Of a stretch of 5,441 bases of DNA, positions 1 to 5,331 are shown in pieces (position 1 is the first letter of the stretch; each line of letters starts with the position of its first letter). The stretch lies in assembly GCA_031284065.1 (NCBI GenBank), contig JAITAP010000170.1, positions 1-5,441 of the forward strand, written 5' to 3'. This DNA is from Prevotellaceae bacterium (GTDB taxonomy: Bacteria; Bacteroidota; Bacteroidia; Bacteroidales; UBA932). The notes beneath the pieces are model-generated. The model searched no databases and was not told the origin of the DNA. It worked only from the letters and a program-made list of their open reading frames with translations. The position numbers were made by a program, and so were the translations under genes.

Positions 1-24
1 ATTAATGAATAATTTAATTGCGGC

Positions 25-273
25 AGAAAAATGTGCGTCGCTCCCTTCCCGCTTCCCCGTAGGGGAATAATATCAATAGAAAAAACGGCTATCATCTCTT
101 TCCTATTCCCCGTAGGGGAATAATATCAATAGAAAAAACGGCTATCATCTCTTTCTTATTCCCCGTAGGGGATTAATAGAAAAATGTGTGTCGCTCCCTT
201 CCCGATTCCCCGTAGGGGAATAATATCAATAGAAAAAACGGCTGTCATCTCTTTCTTATTCCCCGTAGGGGAT
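25..273. repeat. Palindrome-based repeat ladder with two alternating linker units
   Basis: Five direct copies of the near-perfect palindrome TTCCCCGTAGGGGAA (arms TTCCCC/GGGGAA, centre GTA) lie at 53-67, 106-120, 159-173, 206-220 and 259-273; the third and fifth end in T instead of A. Start-to-start periods are 53, 53, 47 and 53 nt. Two linker types separate them. Linker A (28 nt, 25-52 and 178-205, two differences) begins AGAAAAATGTG. Linker B (38 nt, 68-105, 121-158 and 221-258, nearly identical) begins TAATATCAATAG. The order is A-B-B-A-B. This is seen directly. It resembles REP/BIME-type intergenic repeats; the function is unknown. Confidence 0.93.
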
Positions 274-298
274 CAATAGAAAATGACGATGCTATTAA

Positions 299-311
299 AG
301 CCCTACGGGCT
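299..311. repeat. Short AGCCC-TAC-GGGCT hairpin
   Basis: A perfect 5-bp inverted repeat AGCCC/GGGCT surrounds a TAC centre, the same centre trinucleotide as the inverted form of the larger palindrome. It lies between the last direct palindrome and the inverted one, so it may be a diverged member of the same repeat family. That link is an inference. Confidence 0.5.
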
Positions 312-330
312 ATTGGCGAAAAACGGGTAG

Positions 331-364
331 CCATTTTCTATTGATATTATTCCCCTACGGGGAA
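331..364 (-). repeat. Inverted copy of the palindrome plus its flank
   Basis: Read on the minus strand this is the palindrome followed by the start of linker B (AATAATATCAATAGAAAA) and then TGG. It matches 206-236 in inverted orientation over 31 consecutive bases (334-364). Together with the direct copies it could form a long hairpin or support inversion of the DNA between them. Confidence 0.9.
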
Positions 365-467
365 TTGCCGCTACGCCGTTGCCGCTACGCCATTGCCGCC
401 GGTTTGCCGCTATGCCATTGCCGTCGCCGGTTTGCCGCTATGCCATTACCGCCGCCGGTTTGCCGCT
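365..467. repeat. GCC-rich 24-28-nt tandem repeat
   Basis: This is a run of units built on TTGCCGCTAYGCCATTRCCG followed by a variable GCC-rich tail ending in CCGG. Two full 28-nt units lie at 403-430 and 431-458. A shorter unit lies at 379-402, a 14-nt piece at 365-378, and a broken unit at 459-467 runs into the next hairpin. Length and sequence variation between units suggests replication slippage. An open frame crosses it but looks accidental. Confidence 0.85.
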
Positions 468-488
468 GAGACGCACGCCGTGCGTCTC
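468..488. repeat. GAGACGCAC hairpin
   Basis: A perfect 9-bp inverted repeat, GAGACGCAC / GTGCGTCTC, flanks a 3-nt centre GCC. As far as I remember, similar GAGACGCAC-type palindromes are scattered between genes in many Bacteroidota genomes. There is no T-run on either side, so a terminator role is not supported. Confidence 0.85.
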
Positions 489-507
489 TACTGCGCTTTC
501 GCTCCGG

Positions 508-521
508 TTCCCCGTAGGGGA
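508..521. repeat. Solo copy of the palindrome
   Basis: TTCCCCGTAGGGGA occurs once more in direct orientation, without either linker type, about 140 nt beyond the inverted copy. It lacks the last A of the full 15-mer. It marks the right end of the repeat-rich segment. Confidence 0.85.
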
Positions 522-639
522 GTTGAGAACAATTGTAATCCATCAAAAATTATAAATCTGCATGATATGAGCTATTACTCGTTGCAACAACGCCGCTACA
601 AATTTGTAATTATTTAATCGGAAAGTATATAGCTAAGCG

Positions 640-683
640 AAAAAGATGCGCGGAGAATTTTCCGCTACTGGAACATTCTCCGC
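640..683 (-). terminator. Rho-independent terminator of grpE-dnaJ, overlapping the dnaJ stop
   Basis: On the minus strand the arm GCGGAGAAT pairs perfectly with ATTCTCCGC. After one G-A mismatch, TTCC pairs with GGAA around a 6-nt loop AGTAGC that contains the dnaJ TAG stop. Four nucleotides after the stem comes TTTTT (GCATCTTTTT). The 5' arm is made of the last dnaJ codons. A 13-bp stem followed by a T-run is a good intrinsic terminator, though the T-run is short and slightly offset. Confidence 0.75.
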
Positions 684-1822
684 AGCCTGTCCATAAAGTT
701 TCTTTCGCTGGGGTCGGGGTCGGGCTTAAAGTTGGGAGCGGTAAGGAACTTTTCCAGAGCTTTTTTCTCCTCCCTGTCCAGCTTTTTGGGAACCCAAACA
801 TTTACGTACACCAGCAAGTCCCCCGTTCCGTAGCGGTTGACTATAGGCAGCCCCTTTCCGCTGAGCCGGAGAATAGTGCCGGGTTGCGTGCCGGCTTTGA
901 TGGTAATTCTGGCTTTTCCGTCCACCGTAGGCACCTCCACGTTCGCGCCCATTGCCGCCTCCGGTATGCTGATGAAGAGGTTGTGCACGAGGTTGTTTCC
1001 GTCGCGAATGAGGTCTTCGTTTTTTTCCTCCTCAACCACTACGAGCAGGTCGCCATTTTTTCCGCCGCGCCGGGCAGCGTTTCCCTTGCCGTTCACGTTG
1101 AGCTGCATCCCCTCGTACATTCCGGGCGGTATTTTGAAAGCAATTTCCTCCTCGCTCTGCACAACTCCGTTGCCGCTACAGGCAGGGCAGGGATTTGTAA
1201 TAGTTTTTCCCTCGCCGTGGCACTTTGGGCAAACGGTGGCGGTTTGCATTCGCCCCAGCATGGTATTCACCACGTGCGAAACCTGCCCCGTGCCGTGGCA
1301 TGTGCTGCACGTAGCTAACGAATCTTTATCTTTAGCGCCGCTGCCGTGGCAGTCGTTGCAGGCGACCATTTTCTTAATCTTTAGCTTTTTTTCCACGCCG
1401 TGCGCAATGTCCTTTAGCGAAAGCTTTACGCGCACGCGAATGTCCGAGCCGTAGCTGGTAGCCGCCTGCGCATGTCCGCCAAATCCCCCAAAATGGCTAA
1501 AGCGGCCGCTGCCGCCAAAGGCGCTCCCAAAAACGTCTCCAAAGTTGGAGAAAATATCGTCCATAGAGAAGCCGTAGGAGCCGCCGCCGCTTGCCCCCAT
1601 GCCGGCATGGCCGAGCTGGTCGTACCGCTGGCGTTTTTCGGGCGTGCTGAGCACGTCGTATGCTTCCGCCGCCTCTTTGAATTTTTCTTCGGCCTCCTTG
1701 TTGCCCGGATTTTTATCGGGGTGAAATTCGATGGCTTTTTTACGGTACGCTTTTTTGATTTCTTCGGCGCCGGCATTTTTGCTCACGCCGAGAACTTCGT
1801 AGTAGTCTCGCTTAGCTGGCAT
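665..1822 (-). CDS. dnaJ: Chaperone protein DnaJ (Hsp40)
   Basis: DnaJ is the cytoplasmic co-chaperone that delivers unfolded proteins to DnaK and stimulates its ATPase. The 385-residue product has every expected part in order. A J domain spans about 5-68 with the essential HPD at 34-36. A Gly/Phe-rich linker spans about 70-116. The zinc-binding domain has four CxxCxGxG motifs, starting at C155, C172, C198 and C212, all cysteines intact. The C-terminal substrate-binding and dimerisation region runs from about 220 to 385. This is a normal length for a type I DnaJ. The start ATG at 1822 gives the canonical KRDYYEVLGV opening; the upstream AAAAGAG is only a weak ribosome binding site, as is usual in Bacteroidota. 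It lies 47 nt after grpE in the same direction, so the two are very likely one operon. Nothing looks broken. Confidence 0.98.
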   Translation of the reverse strand: MPAKRDYYEVLGVSKNAGAEEIKKAYRKKAIEFHPDKNPGNKEAEEKFKEAAEAYDVLSTPEKRQRYDQLGHAGMGASGGGSYGFSMDDIFSNFGDVFGSAFGGSGRFSHFGGFGGHAQAATSYGSDIRVRVKLSLKDIAHGVEKKLKIKKMVACNDCHGSGAKDKDSLATCSTCHGTGQVSHVVNTMLGRMQTATVCPKCHGEGKTITNPCPACSGNGVVQSEEEIAFKIPPGMYEGMQLNVNGKGNAARRGGKNGDLLVVVEEEKNEDLIRDGNNLVHNLFISIPEAAMGANVEVPTVDGKARITIKAGTQPGTILRLSGKGLPIVNRYGTGDLLVYVNVWVPKKLDREEKKALEKFLTAPNFKPDPDPSERNFMDRLRRMFQ

Positions 1823-1869
1823 AGCTCTTTTGTTAATTTTGAATTTTTACTTGTCAACCTAAACGGGTT

Positions 1870-2493
1870 CTACTCTCCCACTACGACTTTTGCGTAACGG
1901 ATAACCTTGTCGTAGAGCTTGTACCCCTTTTGCACGGTGTCAATGATTTTGTTTTTGTGCGACTCGTCCGGCGCAGGGAATTTGGTTACCGCGTCGTGCA
2001 GGTCTGTGTCGAAGCTGTCTCCAACAGGCGTTTCGATGGACTTTAGCCCTTTGGTTTCGAGGTACGCCATCAGCTTTTGGTAGATAAGCTCAATGCCCTC
2101 GCGCAGCGCCGCCACGTCCTGCGAGGCTTCGGCGGCTTTAACGGCGCGCTCAAAGTCGTCAACAACGGACAGCAGCCCCTTGATGGTATCCTCGCTTGCC
2201 GAATGTATCAGCTCCATGCGCTCGCGGGCTGTGCGCTTGCGGTAGTTGTCAAACTCGGCCACCAGACGCAGGTACTTGTCCTGCGCTTCCGCGAATTTTT
2301 CCTCCGGCGTGAGGGCTTGAGGAGCTTCTTCGCTCTTTGCGGCTGCCGCCCCCTCTTTCGTTGCGGCTTCTTTTTCGCAGGCGCAGCTCTCGTCGGCTTG
2401 TCCGTCGGCGGTCTGACGGTTTGTGCTATTTTGGCAGCCATCCTCTTCGCTGCAACACTCGTGCTTCTCTTTCTTTTCCTTACTTTCAGACAT
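1870..2493 (-). CDS. grpE: Nucleotide exchange factor GrpE
   Basis: GrpE releases ADP from DnaK and so resets the DnaK-DnaJ cycle. The 207-residue product has a charged, low-complexity N-terminus (1-60), a long alpha-helical dimerisation region including EFDNYRKRT near 80-88, and the C-terminal beta domain that contacts DnaK, with FDTDLHDAV near 161-169 and GYKLYDKVIRYAKVVVGE at the end. The ATG at 2493 is chosen because it gives a hydrophilic MSESKEKKEK start. The frame extends 24 nt upstream only by using a TTG codon at 2517, with no better ribosome binding site. The N-terminus is unusual in carrying five cysteines (13, 14, 20, 37, 39), including a CC pair and a CxC. It is the first gene of the operon with dnaJ; hrcA is not adjacent. 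Confidence 0.96.
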   Translation of the reverse strand: MSESKEKKEKHECCSEEDGCQNSTNRQTADGQADESCACEKEAATKEGAAAAKSEEAPQALTPEEKFAEAQDKYLRLVAEFDNYRKRTARERMELIHSASEDTIKGLLSVVDDFERAVKAAEASQDVAALREGIELIYQKLMAYLETKGLKSIETPVGDSFDTDLHDAVTKFPAPDESHKNKIIDTVQKGYKLYDKVIRYAKVVVGE

Positions 2494-2580
2494 AATCCAA
2501 GTTTTATAGCTCAACAATTTTTACAGCCCTCTGCCGCAGCTCGCGTAACGCTACCGGCGCTCAAGGGACAACCCCCAACC

Positions 2581-2597
2581 AGCAACAACCTTGCCAA
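2581..2597 (-). promoter_or_regulatory. Sigma-54-like -24/-12 promoter upstream of grpE
   Basis: Minus-strand TTGGCAAGGTTGTTGCT matches the RpoN consensus TTGGCACG-N4-TTGCW with one difference (A for C in the -24 box). It keeps the invariant GG and GC separated by exactly 10 nt. The GC lies about 90 nt before the grpE ATG, leaving a leader of roughly 75-80 nt. The match is seen directly; activity is inferred, and it needs an rpoN gene and an enhancer-binding protein elsewhere in the genome. Confidence 0.45.
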
Positions 2598-2614
2598 GCA
2601 TGGCAGGCGTGCCA
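2592..2614. promoter_or_regulatory. Alternating TGCCA/TGGCA half-sites upstream of grpE
   Basis: TGCCA (2592-2596), TGGCA (2601-2605) and TGCCA (2610-2614) alternate with 4-nt spacers, AGCA and GGCG. This gives two overlapping 5-bp inverted repeats with a 9-nt repeat period. The first half-site overlaps the -24 box of the sigma-54-like promoter. It could be an operator or a DNA hairpin; no regulator is recognised. It does not resemble CIRCE, the HrcA operator. Confidence 0.35.
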
Positions 2615-2945
2615 AATTGTCACTTACGCTACGCGCTCCTCGAAATTTTATATAACCTCCAATAAGTAACTACAATTTGCAGAAATACCCTTGCTGATGT
2701 TGTGAAGAAGTAAGGGCGAATGTATCGGGGGATGAAACCGGCGCTAAGGTTTTTGGGGGAATCCTTACTTTCCCAACGCTTCCTTAGCTGCCTTAGTAGA
2801 GCAAATAAATCCAAATTCAGGCATTTGCGGCGAAAAAACGCTGCGTTACGCCGAAAAAACATGAAAAAACATGAAAAATGCTTGATGTACGCGAAATAAT
2901 GTTTTTTTTGCTGCGTCAACCGAATATCCGGCTGAAAAAAATTCA
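2615..2945. other. Gene-free stretch, no confident content
   Basis: I see no convincing gene here. Short basic open frames exist on both strands but have no family features. The stretch 2828-2880 is A-rich with repeated GAAAAAAC/ATGAAAAAAC words. It includes a small inverted repeat CGGCG (2828-2832) / CGCCG (2849-2853) around AACGC-T-GCGTT. Direction and function are unclear. Confidence 0.5.
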
Positions 2946-2953
2946 TACTTTTG
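2946..2953 (+). promoter_or_regulatory. Candidate Bacteroidota -7 element (TACTTTTG)
   Basis: TACTTTTG fits the Bacteroidota primary-sigma -7 consensus TAnnTTTG exactly and sits just after an A-run. No TTTG is found at the expected -33 spacing, so support is partial. If active, transcription would start near 2960 and give a leader of about 425 nt before the lipoprotein gene at 3385. Confidence 0.35.
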
Positions 2954-2959
2954 TAGCTC

Positions 2960-3240
2960 TACATTGAATAGCTTTTTTGTAGTAGTAACTTAAACTTTGT
3001 ACCTACTTATGATTTCGCTGTTCCACACCGCTACCGCTGCATATATGCACACATATATAGAACTTCTGTGTATGTGTGTGCTGTTCGCGCACGCTTGCTA
3101 TGGCGGCGCACAGCATTTTCGCTGCAACTCTTACCACATCTTGCGTGCAGCAAACGCTAAAGCGGTTGTAGGCCACTCCTCCGAAAAAATAAAAATCCAT
3201 CGTACCATTTGGCAGCTGGGCAAAAATAACTTGTGTAAGT
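2960..3240. other. Intergenic stretch upstream of the structured leader
   Basis: No supported gene. There is a self-complementary GCATATATGC at 3039-3048 and a TG-rich run following it (about 3066-3081). Open frames on both strands are short, begin with weak starts and have unpatterned composition. It may be the 5' part of a long untranslated leader if the candidate promoter at 2946 is real. Confidence 0.4.
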
Positions 3241-3242
3241 TA

Positions 3243-3334
3243 GGCGCTTGCTGCCCGCTCCCCTCACGCAGCAAGCGCCGATGACCCGCAGGAGCTTCCG
3301 CAGCCCTGCTCGTGAGGAGAGCGTGCGGCGCACG
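3243..3334 (+). ncRNA. Structured RNA or leader element: three hairpins, possible pseudoknot
   Basis: Three adjacent stems are visible. Stem 1 is a perfect 12-bp pair, GGCGCTTGCTGC (3243-3254) with 3268-3279, with a 13-nt loop. Stem 2 (3288-3309) pairs GCAGG and GCT with AGC and CCTGC, 8 bp with one bulged A at 3293. Stem 3 (3322-3334) is CGTGC-GGC-GCACG. In addition the stem 1 loop region CGCTCCCCTCACG (3256-3268) is complementary to 3311-3323 at 12 of 13 positions. It could form a pseudoknot or an alternative fold. It ends 50 nt before the lipoprotein ATG. Whether it is a cis-acting leader, a small RNA or a DNA-level inverted repeat cannot be told from sequence alone. It matches no riboswitch class I recognise. 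Confidence 0.45.
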
Positions 3335-3384
3335 TAAAACTTTCCACTTTCAAAATATTTACGATAATATAAAATAGTAGAGTT

Positions 3385-5331
3385 ATGAAAACACATAAAC
3401 TTTTTTTAGTAGTTTTAGCATCAATATTTTTCATTGGATGTGAACGCGACCACGAGCCAATCATAACAGATGATGTGATTGACAACATTGCCAACCAAAA
3501 TGATGACCAACCTTCGGCCAGTATTGAGCAGAGAGCCATACAGCCTGTCATACTGGGCAAGCAAAAAGAGAACCCTTATTCGGTGCAAAACATGCAGATA
3601 GCGTTAGACTCTCTTCGCGCGTATGCAAACGCTGTAGGCGATGACGAACTACACTCAAATGCAGGCATACACACCAAGTCGCTGAACGCGCTTACAATCG
3701 GCGCCACTGACTTGTACGTGCGCTTTTTGCCGCAGGACAGCGCAGGGTATGACATGCTGACGCAAGACAGCACGTTGGAGCTGTTCAGCTACCCGCTTGA
3801 CTACGAAATTGTGCAGGCCGGAGACTACTACCTTGACCCCTCGCTCCCCGACAGCACGTACACGTGGCTGTACGCCGTGGTGAAGCCCGGATACCAGCCG
3901 CCCCAGGGCGTTGCCTACGAAGTGCTGAGCAACCTATTTCTCATTGAGAACAGCGAAGGCTACACGGAAGAGGTAATCACAGAAACAGAAGAAAGTGCGC
4001 AAACAAAATCCACAGGGAGCTCCCCAAAAGGCGTTATCGACAACAACCTCCGGCGAGCGCTCGTGGCCACCTCTTTTGTACTCACCGGCAACGGCGGCGA
4101 GCTGCGAAAGGATGAAAGCAGCGCACCCGGCAACCCACTTATGAAGAGACAGGTAACAACCTGCAAAAGAAGCTGCATCCTCTGGGGAAGGGTATGCTGG
4201 ACTTCCTGCAACACAAGGTACTACCCCGAGGGCTACATAAGGGTAAACACGCCCTCCGGCAACGTTGGGCTAAAGGGAGTAAAGGTGCGCACGTCCCGCT
4301 GGTTTTACTACATTACCATGCGCACCGACGCCAGCGGGTACTACTCCAGCTCAAGCAGCTACTACGACGACATCCTGATAGGAAATAGCGCCAACTACGA
4401 CATTTTCTTTGACGGGGCAAACGGTAGCAACTCGTGGACGTTCAGCAAAACCCTGTTTGGGGCGCTATGCTTCTGGACAAGCTCCTACGGGGCGGGCTCG
4501 CACAGCCCAAACGGGCACTCCATGACTTTCTACACCAACAGCGACTACTGGGGAAGAGCCGTGCTGCACAACGCCATTTACGACTACATTACCTACGCAA
4601 GAGCAGACGGCATTAGCCTGCCGCCAAACTCGCTGGACATTGCCAGCAAGGAATCCGACAAGTTGACCTCGTCGGCGCCGCTGCTGAACCACCACTTCGA
4701 CTACTCATACTTTACGGCTTCCATGATTGCCACAATTTGTGCAGGGCCTCTGGGAGTCTGGCTTAGCGTATTCGGCTGGCTGGCTTCCCCCGATTTGATA
4801 CTTCGCTACAACAAAACCCTGAACAGCTACAACGAAATTACCGCCATTGCATGGCACGAGCTGACCCATGCCAGCCAGCTGCAGCGCATGAAAAGCGAAA
4901 ACGGAAAATCGTGGGCGTCGGGCTACTGGAGCACCATTGTTTATCAGGAAGCCAAGAATGAGCTGACTAAAGAAACTCCCTATGCCAGCAAAGGTGGTGA
5001 CGACTGGCAGGCTATCGCCCTGGCGGAAGGCTGGGCAAATTACAGACAATGGGATTTGGCAAGAAGGTATTTGAGATGGAATACTTTGACTTATAGGGAT
5101 TGGAGTGTAAGCACTACAACACCGGAAATTCACTATTCAATAACAAACGCAAATCATTTTCCTTATTATTTTGCGGGTATGTTTAATAGATTAAGACAGA
5201 TTGGATGCTCATCCGCGAATATAGAAAAATCGCTTTGCGCGTACTCGGTAACGGGCTTTAGGGATAACCTGATAGCCAAACATCCAAACTTGAGAACACA
5301 AATAAATACAATAGTTAGCGAGTATGAGTAA
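3385..5331 (+). CDS. Predicted surface lipoprotein with HEXXH zinc-metallopeptidase motif
   Basis: This 648-residue protein starts with a lipoprotein signal peptide, a hydrophobic 6-18 followed by the lipobox FIGC with C19. The acidic residues after it (ERDHE) suit export to the Bacteroidota outer surface. Residues 40-240 are an unassigned acidic region. A cysteine cluster (C260, C264, C271, C275) precedes a beta-rich segment (about 283-355, GLKGVKVRTSRWFYY then DASGYY) that resembles a carboxypeptidase-regulatory or Ig-like domain. The C-terminal half carries HELTH at 491-495 and AEGWANY with E548, which fits a gluzincin-type zinc site: two histidines, a catalytic glutamate and a third ligand about 53 residues later. 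I recall Bacteroidota hypothetical proteins with a similar order (regulatory-like domain, then HELxHA), but I name no family. The ATG follows a weak GAG in an AT-rich leader. Substrate unknown. G+C falls abruptly after residue 550. Confidence 0.85.
   Translation: MKTHKLFLVVLASIFFIGCERDHEPIITDDVIDNIANQNDDQPSASIEQRAIQPVILGKQKENPYSVQNMQIALDSLRAYANAVGDDELHSNAGIHTKSLNALTIGATDLYVRFLPQDSAGYDMLTQDSTLELFSYPLDYEIVQAGDYYLDPSLPDSTYTWLYAVVKPGYQPPQGVAYEVLSNLFLIENSEGYTEEVITETEESAQTKSTGSSPKGVIDNNLRRALVATSFVLTGNGGELRKDESSAPGNPLMKRQVTTCKRSCILWGRVCWTSCNTRYYPEGYIRVNTPSGNVGLKGVKVRTSRWFYYITMRTDASGYYSSSSSYYDDILIGNSANYDIFFDGANGSNSWTFSKTLFGALCFWTSSYGAGSHSPNGHSMTFYTNSDYWGRAVLHNAIYDYITYARADGISLPPNSLDIASKESDKLTSSAPLLNHHFDYSYFTASMIATICAGPLGVWLSVFGWLASPDLILRYNKTLNSYNEITAIAWHELTHASQLQRMKSENGKSWASGYWSTIVYQEAKNELTKETPYASKGGDDWQAIALAEGWANYRQWDLARRYLRWNTLTYRDWSVSTTTPEIHYSITNANHFPYYFAGMFNRLRQIGCSSANIEKSLCAYSVTGFRDNLIAKHPNLRTQINTIVSEYE

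Noticed and set aside
5..67. Short frame starting ATG at 5 and ending just after the first palindrome
   Set aside because: Only 20 codons, running through repeat sequence; it could be the tail of a gene upstream of the window, but nothing supports that.
25..273. CRISPR array
   Set aside because: The repeated 15-mer is a short palindrome, the intervening segments are themselves repeated (only two kinds), and there are no unique spacers or cas genes.
393..617. 74-codon plus-strand frame over the repeats
   Set aside because: Starts with TTG inside the tandem repeat, its composition follows the repeat, and there is no domain or signal.
837..1454. 205-codon plus-strand frame
   Set aside because: Lies fully antisense to dnaJ and is a by-product of its codon usage; the dnaJ frame is unambiguous.
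2494..2517. TTG start for grpE adding eight residues
   Set aside because: The ATG at 2493 gives the typical hydrophilic GrpE N-terminus, and the TTG has no better ribosome binding site.
2601..2616. Second sigma-54 site using TTTGGCACG on the minus strand
   Set aside because: The -24 box fits well, but the next GC is 12 nt away instead of 10 and there is no TTGC at the right place.
2077..2655. 192-codon plus-strand frame
   Set aside because: Antisense to grpE; the hydrophobic stretch is the mirror of the Lys/Glu/Ala-rich GrpE N-terminus.
2720..2899. 59-codon plus-strand frame, very basic (LRRKN, KKHEK)
   Set aside because: No recognisable domain, composition driven by A-rich repeats, and no clear initiation signal.
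2629..2946. 105-codon minus-strand frame
   Set aside because: Shadow of the same A/T-rich repeats, no family features; it also covers the candidate promoter region.
3239..3245. Integron attC core (GTTAGGC)
   Set aside because: No matching RYYYAAC partner at a suitable distance and no integrase; a 7-nt match alone is expected by chance.
2997..3284. 95-codon plus-strand frame
   Set aside because: TTG start, unpatterned sequence, and it ends inside the strong hairpin of the leader.
3322..3350. Intrinsic terminator from the CGTGC/GCACG hairpin
   Set aside because: The stem is only 5 bp and is followed by TAAAACTTTCC, not a real T-run.
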